Below, piece by piece: positions 1 to 5,378 of a stretch of DNA of 6,891 bases. Made by a program: the position numbers and the translations under genes. A model generated the notes under the pieces. That model saw only the letters and a program-made list of their open reading frames with translations, ran no database searches and was not told the DNA's origin. This DNA comes from DASQDN01 sp035630195 (GTDB lineage Bacteria; Acidobacteriota; Terriglobia; Bryobacterales; Bryobacteraceae), in NCBI GenBank assembly GCA_035630195.1, contig DASQLD010000054.1, positions 1-6,891 of the forward strand. Reading direction: 5' to 3'. Within the stretch, counting starts at the first letter, position 1. Each line of letters begins with the position of its first letter.

Positions 1-2
1 TG

Positions 3-413
3 TCAGAAGAGATCGATGCTCTGCAGTCGATGGGGTTCGATCCGATGCGATGGCTGGTTATTCCTCGCTGCCTCGCTCTAGCTGCGGTCTTACCACTCCT
101 GACCTGGATCGGTGACGTGCTGGCACTCGGGGGTGGTTATATGGCTACAGCTGTCAGCACTGAAATGCCGGCACGCGCTTATTTCAGGGCGACTGCCGAC
201 GCCATCACCGCCAGCCATCTACTGGGGGGACTGGTCAAGACACCCTTTCTAGCGTTGGCGATCGGGCTGATCGCGTGTGGTCAGGGGCTGGCAACGAGAG
301 GCGGCGCCGCGCAGGTCGGCGTTCGCACGACCATGGCTGTAGTGTTGGGAATTCTGGGGGTGATTGTTATCGATGCCGTATTCACGCTCTTCTACGCCCT
401 CATGGAGATTTGA
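3..413 (+). CDS. MlaE-family ABC transporter permease (partial, C-terminal half)
   Basis: This is the inner-membrane permease subunit of an MCE-type lipid transporter. The reading frame is open from the window edge (first complete codon at position 3) to a TGA at 411-413, giving 136 visible residues; family members are usually about 250-270 residues, so roughly the N-terminal half is missing. The first visible residues, SEEIDALQSMGFDP followed by LVIPR, match the conserved EEIDAL...G.dP..yLVvPR segment of MlaE permeases. Hydrophobic segments follow (around LALAAVLPLLTWIGDVLAL, LVKTPFLALAIGLIACGQGL and AVVLGILGVIVIDAVFTLF), in line with the C-terminal membrane helices of the family, and the RTTMAVV...D..FT ending is typical. 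The ATPase gene starts 1 base after the stop, as expected for co-translated transporter subunits. An ATG at 30 lies inside the conserved domain and is not the real start. The family call is firm; the transported substrate is unknown. Confidence 0.93.
   Translation, partial: SEEIDALQSMGFDPMRWLVIPRCLALAAVLPLLTWIGDVLALGGGYMATAVSTEMPARAYFRATADAITASHLLGGLVKTPFLALAIGLIACGQGLATRGGAAQVGVRTTMAVVLGILGVIVIDAVFTLFYALMEI
404..407 (+). promoter_or_regulatory. Ribosome binding site of the MCE ATPase gene
   Basis: GGAG lies within the last codons of the permease, 7 bases before the ATG at 415. It supports the start at 415 over the in-frame ATG at 364, which would add 17 residues translated from inside the permease gene that do not resemble the ABC family. 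Confidence 0.6.
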
Positions 414-414
414 T

Positions 415-1179
415 ATGCCTTCAGCGATCACGCATATTGCCGTCGAAGACCTGCGAATCGGGTGGGGGTCGCGGGTGCTAATGGAGCACGTCAGCTTTCA
501 GGTTGCGCAGGGATCCACCTTCGTGATACTCGGTGGCTCCGGGAGCGGCAAGAGTACGTTGCTTCGATACTTGATCGGACTGGAACGACCGATGGCCGGC
601 CGAATACAAATCGATGGTGTCGGGGAACCGCATCTTTACGCGGGGACGCCGCACTTCGGCGTGCTGTTTCAGTCAGGCGCCCTGTTCAGCTCTTTAACGC
701 TGACGGAGAACCTCGCGCTTCCCCTCAATGCCTGGACCCCAATACGCGGCGCTACAGCGCGGGAACTTTGTCATGCCAAACTCGAACTCGTAGGACTTGG
801 TCCCTTTGCCGAGCACCTGCCGGGAGAAATCTCGGGCGGCATGAAGAAGCGCGCCGGCATTGCGCGCGCATTGATGCTCGAGCCTCAACTCCTGTTTTTA
901 GACGAACCATCCGCCGGGCTTGACCCGATCACCGCGGTGGAACTCGACCACCTCATTGTCACACTCAGCCGCGACTTAGGGATCACGATTGTGATCGTCA
1001 CACACGAGCTTCCGAGTATCTTCCTCGTAGCGGACAGTTGCATCGTTCTGGACAAGGCTGCGAAAGGAATTGTGGCGAGGGGAGACCCGCGCAAGTTACG
1101 AGACGAGTCCGAGATCCCGTTCGTGCATAACTTCTTCACGCGGTCGTCCCCCGACGTGTCCGCGCCTCACGGAGGGTAA
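415..1179 (+). CDS. MlaF-like ABC transporter ATP-binding protein
   Basis: This 254-residue cytoplasmic ATPase powers the MCE transporter by hydrolysing ATP on the inner face of the inner membrane, working as a dimer with the permease. All ABC motifs are visible: Walker A GGSGSGKST (residues 40-48), Q-loop Gln86 in LFQSGALFSS, signature ISGGMKKRAGIARAL (139-153), Walker B LLFLDEPSAGLDP (159-171) with catalytic Glu164, and H-loop His197 in VTHEL. The SGGMKKR form of the signature and the FQSGALF Q-loop are characteristic of the MlaF/Ttg2A branch rather than of sugar or peptide importers. Length fits the family (about 250-270). The tail after the IPFVHNFF segment is short; that segment corresponds to the C-terminal region of MlaF that precedes its extension. 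The start at 415 is chosen because the permease stop is 1 base upstream and a GGAG precedes it. The MCE gene follows after 2 bases. No broken motif is seen. Confidence 0.95.
   Translation: MPSAITHIAVEDLRIGWGSRVLMEHVSFQVAQGSTFVILGGSGSGKSTLLRYLIGLERPMAGRIQIDGVGEPHLYAGTPHFGVLFQSGALFSSLTLTENLALPLNAWTPIRGATARELCHAKLELVGLGPFAEHLPGEISGGMKKRAGIARALMLEPQLLFLDEPSAGLDPITAVELDHLIVTLSRDLGITIVIVTHELPSIFLVADSCIVLDKAAKGIVARGDPRKLRDESEIPFVHNFFTRSSPDVSAPHGG
1171..1176 (+). promoter_or_regulatory. Ribosome binding site of the MCE-domain gene
   Basis: GGAGGG sits at the end of the ATPase gene, 5 bases before the ATG at 1182. It is the strongest Shine-Dalgarno match in this operon and fixes the start of the MCE-domain protein. 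Confidence 0.75.
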
Positions 1180-1181
1180 GG

Positions 1182-2153
1182 ATGGCTGCTGAAAAAAGCT
1201 ACGCCCGACTTGGCCTGTTCCTAGTAGTGGGAATGATAGTAATCCTCGCGACAGCGTTGTTCTTCATTCAACGAATGAGGAGCCGCGATGTGATCAGTGC
1301 TGTGACCTACACCAGGGAAAACGTTAGCGGTCTGGAGGTGTCGAGCCCGGTCCGATACAGGGGCGTGTCGGTGGGTCGCATCACCGATGTCCGCGTCGAT
1401 CCACGGTCGAACAGCATCGAAGTCATCTTCGAGATTTTCCTGGACCGCCTCGTCACAGTTGGCGCTAACGTCGAGCGGATCCAGGAAGCGGCCAGTGGCG
1501 GCCTATTCGAAAAGCTTCGATCCCAGATAGTTCGCAACCCCGTAACAGGAGAGTCGTACTTGTTGCTCGATCGGCCGGAAGAAGCGCCGCCACCGATCGA
1601 GCTCGGGTTCACACCGGATCGGGCCTATGTGCCATCGATGCCTACGATGCTTTCGAAGGTAGAAGATCGGCTCCCGGAAGTTCTAGAGCGCGCCGCCGCG
1701 ACCTTACAGACCCTCAGGGAAATTGTCGCCAAGGCTCCCGCTACTCTCGACCGGACCGAACGATTTTTCACCAACATCGAAAAAGTTCTTCAGGAGAGCG
1801 ATATCCCGGCGCTAAGCGCCGATTCGCGGAAATTTCTCACCACAACAAGCACGCAATTGGCCCAGATGGAGCGGATTACGTCCGAATTAAGCAGGTTGAT
1901 TGAATCTCAGGAAGCGTTCACCAAGTTCATTGACGATACGCGCGTCATGATCAATGCCGTAGATCTGCCGGCGACCACGCGGTCAGCGCGCGATTCGGCG
2001 GACCGTACCAGTCTCGCGGCGGACGATCTCCGAAGATCGCTGCCCGCAATGAGGGATTCACTCGAAGAACTTCGTCAACTCGCGCGATTTCTGGGGCAGC
2101 AGCCCGAGTCTGTTATCTACGGTCCACGAAATGCCGGGGCTAAGGCGAAATGA
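1182..2153 (+). CDS. MCE-domain (MlaD-like) periplasmic lipid-binding protein
   Basis: This 323-residue protein is the substrate-binding component of the MCE transporter. Residues 1-9 are short and polar; residues about 10-30 form one hydrophobic helix (LGLFLVVGMIVILATALFF) that anchors it in the inner membrane with the rest in the periplasm. The MCE domain spans about residues 38-130: NVSGLEVSSPVRYRGVSVG followed by ITDVRVD is the hallmark of the family, and SGGLFEKLRSQI then SYLLLD closes the domain. After it comes a long, mostly helical region (about 155-305) rich in Leu, Arg, Glu and Ser, as in MCE proteins whose helices form a needle or ring-stacking extension. The end, LARFLGQQPESVIYGPR, resembles the PesLirGr motif found at the C terminus of Pqi/Mla-type MCE proteins. 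There is a single MCE domain, so it is MlaD-like rather than PqiB- or LetB-like. It is longer than E. coli MlaD (about 183 residues) because of the helical tail. The TGA stop overlaps the ATG of the lipoprotein gene. Confidence 0.93.
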   Translation: MAAEKSYARLGLFLVVGMIVILATALFFIQRMRSRDVISAVTYTRENVSGLEVSSPVRYRGVSVGRITDVRVDPRSNSIEVIFEIFLDRLVTVGANVERIQEAASGGLFEKLRSQIVRNPVTGESYLLLDRPEEAPPPIELGFTPDRAYVPSMPTMLSKVEDRLPEVLERAAATLQTLREIVAKAPATLDRTERFFTNIEKVLQESDIPALSADSRKFLTTTSTQLAQMERITSELSRLIESQEAFTKFIDDTRVMINAVDLPATTRSARDSADRTSLAADDLRRSLPAMRDSLEELRQLARFLGQQPESVIYGPRNAGAKAK

Positions 2154-2218
2154 TTCGTGTCCTCCGATCGGGCTCTAGTTTTCTCCTGGTGATCGTCTGT
2201 CTCAGCGGAGTAGCCTGC
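2150..2218 (+). other. Lipoprotein signal peptide with lipobox (Cys23)
   Basis: Residues 1-23 of the auxiliary lipoprotein: basic start, hydrophobic core, then SGVAC. Gly at -3 is less usual than Leu, Val or Ala, but Ala at -1 and Cys at +1 fit signal peptidase II. A second Cys at residue 17 lies inside the hydrophobic core and is a poorer candidate. Confidence 0.7.
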
Positions 2219-2797
2219 TCGCTGCGACGTCCGGTCACAACACCGGCCCGCATGATCGAGCCGCAATTGGTCGAACCCCCAAGGCAGCGGACATCTGCTA
2301 CCAGTGGACTCCCAGTTCGGTTGCTCGATACACAGGCGCGCGGTCACATCGGACGCCGCCTGCTTCACCAGCAACCGAATGGTGAGCTTACCGAAGACCC
2401 CGTTTGGCAATGGGCGTCCACGCCTGACAGATACCTTGACATGGCGTTGCGCGCCGAAGTCGCATCGAACTCTGAAGTCCGGATAGTCGATGCCGGCCTC
2501 GCGACTGCGGTGGCGGCAACGCTACTTGTGTGGGACCTGGAGTCCGCGGGGGAGAGACGCCTCGTCGGAGTTGTGGAGTTTCAATTTACAGGTGTTGACC
2601 GCAACGTCCACACTCAGGTTGTGCGAGCAAGCGAGCCCGTTTCAACAGAGCTTCCCGGCAATCTGGCCACCGCAGCAGGCGCCCTCTTACACCGCCTGGT
2701 ATCAGAAGGAGTCACGCACATCGTGGGCGAACTCAAAAAGGACTTGCCGCGTGCTGAAAGCTCCCGCAATCGATCGATGATCTCACTGCCTGGGTGA
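2150..2797 (+). CDS. ABC-type transport auxiliary lipoprotein (PqiC-like)
   Basis: This 215-residue protein is predicted to be a lipoprotein partner of the MCE transporter, anchored by its lipid in the periplasm, probably on the outer membrane. The first 22 residues form a lipoprotein signal with positive residues (Arg3, Arg6), a hydrophobic stretch (FLLVIVCLSG) and a lipobox ending at Cys23 (SGVAC). The body fits the ABC-transport-auxiliary family: VWQWASTPDRYLDMALRAEV (about 85-104) matches the characteristic W..aP...l...L segment, followed by alternating beta strands (ATLLVWDLE, LVGVVEFQFTG) and a C-terminal helix about 170-196 (NLATAAGALLHRLVSEGVTH). In E. coli the related PqiC is the lipoprotein of the Pqi MCE system. 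The gene overlaps the MCE gene by 4 bases (ATGA), with a weak AAGG at 2142-2145, indicating translational coupling. The tail after about residue 197 is polar and looks disordered. Family assignment rests on motif pattern and gene position, since sequence conservation in this family is low. Confidence 0.85.
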   Translation: MIRVLRSGSSFLLVIVCLSGVACSLRRPVTTPARMIEPQLVEPPRQRTSATSGLPVRLLDTQARGHIGRRLLHQQPNGELTEDPVWQWASTPDRYLDMALRAEVASNSEVRIVDAGLATAVAATLLVWDLESAGERRLVGVVEFQFTGVDRNVHTQVVRASEPVSTELPGNLATAAGALLHRLVSEGVTHIVGELKKDLPRAESSRNRSMISLPG

Positions 2798-2909
2798 GCC
2801 CTGCCTACCGGAACTTAGATCTTCCTCTTGCCTTTTCACCCGCCCAAATGTTCAGGAGTGTTCAGTTCGTAAGGCCGTTTGGCGGAGCCGGACGCTCAAG
2901 CTGGATAAG
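2798..2909. other. Convergent intergenic gap, no gene seen
   Basis: This 112-base gap separates the stop of the MCE operon (plus strand) from the stop of the alpha/beta hydrolase (minus strand). Two transcripts should end here, but I see no strong GC-rich hairpin followed by a T-run on either strand. The best weak pairings are CTCAC/GTGAG across the lipoprotein stop (2782-2786 with 2794-2798) and AGCT-5-AGCT near 2898-2912. A 7-base direct repeat, TGTTCAG, occurs at 2849-2855 and 2859-2865. None of these is convincing as a terminator; Rho-dependent ending is possible. Confidence 0.6.
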
Positions 2910-3989
2910 CTACACGCGAACGTTCGACGCTAGCGTCTGCTTCAGCATTTTGTAAGCAGCCTGCCGCTGATCGGCTGGAAATTCGTGCTTGGCATCGGGG
3001 TATTGGACGATCAACTTATTCGATGCGTGAAAGACATCCCGGTAGACGGGCATTGCGGCCGCAACGCAGTCGCGAACGCCGGATACTTCAAAGTCGGGCT
3101 CGTCATGCAAAGGAGCATTGACGAACACGGCCCGGGGAGCGAGTCCGGCCAACACCTCTGTAAAGTCGAAGGGTAATCGAGCTGGATCGTCGCCATAGAT
3201 CGTTTTGATGCGCGGCATGTAAGGACGCGAAGACCAGGCTCGAATATCGCCGCCCGCGTGCTTCGCGAATACATTGAAGCCACAACTTGAAACGATTGCT
3301 CGGACGCGCTCGTCAAAAGTGGCCAAAAACAGGGCATTATGACCCCCAAGCGAATGGCCGATGACGCCTATCGCATCTCGCGAGACATAACGTAGGGATT
3401 GCAGCACATCGACACCGCGCCGGTGATTCACGATTCCCTTCATGGTGGCGCTGGCATAGCCCAGCGCATAAGGGTCGGTGGAGTATTCACGCGTATGGAC
3501 CAGCGGATAATCGATCACCAGGCAAACGAAGCCCTGATTCGCCAGTTCGTGCGCCCACATCTGGTCAGGCCGATCCGGAACCAGCCCAACCGGCACATCC
3601 TTGCCGGGTTTCGAACTGCCAGGCAGACCGATCATCGCGGGGCAGGATGCAGAGCGCTGATGAGGAATCAGTAGATACGCCGGCACTCGGTCGTTTTTCT
3701 CGGGCACATAGGTCACCCGCTGCCTTGTATAGTGCTCCAGCTTTTGTTCATCGATAACACGCAAGTCGATCGGTTCGGTGCTCTTCGGCGGAAGCGGGCC
3801 CATCACGCGCTCCATGTTCGCGCGCAGGTGAACGACGCGATGTCTCCAATCGGCGGGTGCGCGCACCGGACGAGTTCGCCCATTCGAGTCGATGTAGAAG
3901 AGGAGATTCTGCTTGTCCTTATAGACAGGCGCTTCGACAGCTTTGGCCGCAGTGGCGTATCCTGCCGCAAGAAAGAGCCGCCGAGTCAA
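2910..3989 (-). CDS. Tat-exported alpha/beta hydrolase (dienelactone hydrolase / acetyl xylan esterase-like)
   Basis: This 359-residue protein is predicted to be an exported serine hydrolase, probably an esterase. The N terminus TRRLFLAAGYATAAKA has a twin-arginine motif and an AKA-type cleavage site near residue 17, so it is likely exported folded. An alpha/beta-hydrolase fold follows: PAYLLIPH and CPAMIGLPGSS (oxyanion-hole strand region, about 103-126), then the nucleophile elbow GHSLGG (211-216, Ser213), the strand AVFVNAPLHDEPDF with the likely catalytic acid at Asp296 or Asp299, and His335 in YPDAKHEFP. The HNALF and VSSCGF segments after the elbow are typical of a dienelactone-hydrolase-like subgroup seen in Acidobacteria, Planctomycetes and Bacteroidetes. 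The start codon is TTG, overlapping the TGA of the upstream gene; the next ATG in frame (Met59) would remove the export signal and part of the mature domain, so TTG is preferred. A GGGGAAG stretch lies just upstream. The substrate is unknown: acetylated sugars, other esters, or a peptide are all possible. Hydrolase fold is near certain, specificity is not. Confidence 0.9.
   Translation of the reverse strand: MTRRLFLAAGYATAAKAVEAPVYKDKQNLLFYIDSNGRTRPVRAPADWRHRVVHLRANMERVMGPLPPKSTEPIDLRVIDEQKLEHYTRQRVTYVPEKNDRVPAYLLIPHQRSASCPAMIGLPGSSKPGKDVPVGLVPDRPDQMWAHELANQGFVCLVIDYPLVHTREYSTDPYALGYASATMKGIVNHRRGVDVLQSLRYVSRDAIGVIGHSLGGHNALFLATFDERVRAIVSSCGFNVFAKHAGGDIRAWSSRPYMPRIKTIYGDDPARLPFDFTEVLAGLAPRAVFVNAPLHDEPDFEVSGVRDCVAAAMPVYRDVFHASNKLIVQYPDAKHEFPADQRQAAYKMLKQTLASNVRV
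3930..3989 (-). other. Tat signal peptide of the alpha/beta hydrolase
   Basis: Residues 1-20 start with (T)RRLFLAAG, matching the S/T-R-R-x-F-L twin-arginine consensus, followed by a short, weakly hydrophobic Ala-rich core and AKA as the probable cleavage site. The hydrophobic region is short for a Tat signal, so lack of cleavage or a different start cannot be ruled out. Confidence 0.65.
3986..3989 (-). promoter_or_regulatory. TTGA stop/start overlap coupling two genes
   Basis: On the minus strand the four bases TTGA contain the TTG start of the hydrolase (3989-3987) and the TGA stop of the ceramidase-like gene (3988-3986). This arrangement usually means translational coupling: ribosomes finishing the first gene restart on the second. 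A purine-rich GGGGAAG ends two bases before the TTG and may serve as ribosome binding site. The coordinates explain why a non-ATG start is preferred. Confidence 0.7.
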
Positions 3990-5362
3990 GGCTTCCCCGC
4001 GGAAACCTGCTCGCGCGCCTCCCGGACCAGCTCCTCCACTTTCTGCGCGATCACTTCTTCGATTGCATATCCATAAGGAGCGGGCAGACCGTATTCATAA
4101 ATGCCTTCGGTCCCCTCATAGCCGCCCTCCTTCAGGACGCGAAGAGATGGAATATAGGACAGCAGTTCATTGTTGTAACCCGCTACCCAAGTATTGTCGT
4201 TGCCGTACTCTTTTTTGAATCGAAGACAATAGTCAACCACGTTCTCGCCGGTGAGTCCGACAAACGTAAGGTCGGTACCAAACATCCACGCATGGACCGG
4301 ATACGGATAGCTGTCGCGGAGCTTGCCCTCCTTCTCCAACACCGACAGCAGGTAGTCGTTAAAGCGCCGCTGACTCCCATTCAGCGTTTTCTGGCGTTCC
4401 AGGAGTTCGGCCTTCGTCGGAGCCTTTTGAAATGGAACAGTAGCGATCCCATAAGTTGTTTTCAGCGGCCCCCTGATCGGCTTCATCGGAGCGCCAATCA
4501 CGATTTTCACCGCGGCAGCCAGGATTTTTCCATACATCGAAGCCAGTTCCACCGCTTCGGGCGTCGTAACCTGCATGATCCGTGGAAGTGGGTTTGCGTC
4601 GCCGCCACACCCCATAACGAACAATGCCACTGACCCGGGAAACGCCTTCTCCAATTCGGCTTGCGCATACCCGGCATAGTCGCCATTGATCTGATAACCC
4701 GATAGCGCCGTCGTATGACACGAATAGCCGAACAAGATGGCTCGCGGTTTCCGAGCCTCATCGCGCGCCACCATCACCGGAACATCGTGATCGACAGGAC
4801 CCGGTAGTTTGCGACCGCCGGGTCTGGCACGCCGCCGGTTGACGGCGATGCCGGCCAGGCCCTGCTCGAACTCCAGCGTCGATGGGGCAAGATTTTCGAT
4901 TGCTTTGCCAATCACCTCGACATACTGATCGTGCAATCGCCGCGAATAGCGATCGATCACCGCTCGCTGCTGATCGTTTATCGGATAGTAAAGCGGCAGC
5001 ACTCCATTGGTGACCGGACAACTGTGGTTGTGCGAGTAATTGAACACCAGGCGTTCCCGAGGAATGCCGTGCCGTTCCTTCACGCGCCGGCTGACGATCT
5101 CCACCGTCTCTGTGTCGAGGCCCACAAGATCCGCCGTCGTGATCACTGAGATGGCGCCCGTCGCATCCTGAAAAGCCGCCGCCTTTACCCAGATATCCTG
5201 AATTACTCCTTCCGACGGCCGGTCGCGATTACCATAACCGGCCAGCCAGATCGGCTCCGTCGGGTTGATGTTAACTTTCGATACGCCGATCTTCCAATCG
5301 GCAGCGTCTCCAAGTGCTGCTGTGAGAAGCTGGAACCCGGCCACCAACAGAATCTTTTGCAT
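3986..5362 (-). CDS. Exported neutral/alkaline ceramidase-superfamily protein, probably not a true ceramidase
   Basis: This 458-residue protein has an N-terminal signal peptide (MQKILLVAGFQLLTAALGDA, cleavage near Ala20/21) and then a domain of the neutral/alkaline non-lysosomal ceramidase N-terminal family: IGVSKVNINPTEPIWLAGYG (25-44), FNYSHNHSCP (107-116), GYSCHTTALSG (212-222), FVMGCGGDANP (248-258), GLTGENVVDY (369-378) and GYNNELLSYIPS then GGYEG (395-417). By comparison with Pseudomonas ceramidase, remembered and not aligned here, the zinc site would be His111 (or His113), His216, Glu373 and Tyr403, all present. The family nucleophile is the Ser of GDVSP; here the segment reads GDANP, so Asn257 replaces it. 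True ceramidases are also longer (about 600-700 residues) with a C-terminal immunoglobulin-like domain that is absent here. A different zinc-dependent hydrolase activity is plausible; the substrate is unknown. The start at 5362 is preferred to an in-frame ATG at 5410, which would overlap the receptor gene and place a non-hydrophobic stretch before the signal. It lies 16 bases after the receptor stop and overlaps the hydrolase start. Confidence 0.85.
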   Translation of the reverse strand: MQKILLVAGFQLLTAALGDAADWKIGVSKVNINPTEPIWLAGYGNRDRPSEGVIQDIWVKAAAFQDATGAISVITTADLVGLDTETVEIVSRRVKERHGIPRERLVFNYSHNHSCPVTNGVLPLYYPINDQQRAVIDRYSRRLHDQYVEVIGKAIENLAPSTLEFEQGLAGIAVNRRRARPGGRKLPGPVDHDVPVMVARDEARKPRAILFGYSCHTTALSGYQINGDYAGYAQAELEKAFPGSVALFVMGCGGDANPLPRIMQVTTPEAVELASMYGKILAAAVKIVIGAPMKPIRGPLKTTYGIATVPFQKAPTKAELLERQKTLNGSQRRFNDYLLSVLEKEGKLRDSYPYPVHAWMFGTDLTFVGLTGENVVDYCLRFKKEYGNDNTWVAGYNNELLSYIPSLRVLKEGGYEGTEGIYEYGLPAPYGYAIEEVIAQKVEELVREAREQVSAGKP

Positions 5363-5378
5363 GGAATATCTTATCCGG

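Noticed and set aside
364..414. Upstream ATG at 364 as the start of the MCE ATPase
   Set aside because: It would place 17 extra residues inside the end of the permease gene; they do not resemble the ABC family, and the ATG at 415 has a GGAG at good distance.
462..923. A 153-codon plus-strand frame inside the ATPase gene and other overlapping frames in the MCE and receptor genes
   Set aside because: They lie wholly inside genes with clear family motifs, lack ribosome binding sites and give low-complexity Arg-rich translations.
2782..2798. CTCAC/GTGAG inverted repeat as terminator of the MCE operon
   Set aside because: The stem is only 5 base pairs, overlaps the stop codon and has no T-run after it.
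3857..4633. A 258-codon open frame on the plus strand, antisense to the ceramidase-like gene and the hydrolase start
   Set aside because: The minus-strand frames encode clear family motifs across the same bases. The plus-strand translation is rich in Arg, His and Phe with no recognisable domain, signal or ribosome binding site, as expected for a shadow in GC-rich coding DNA.
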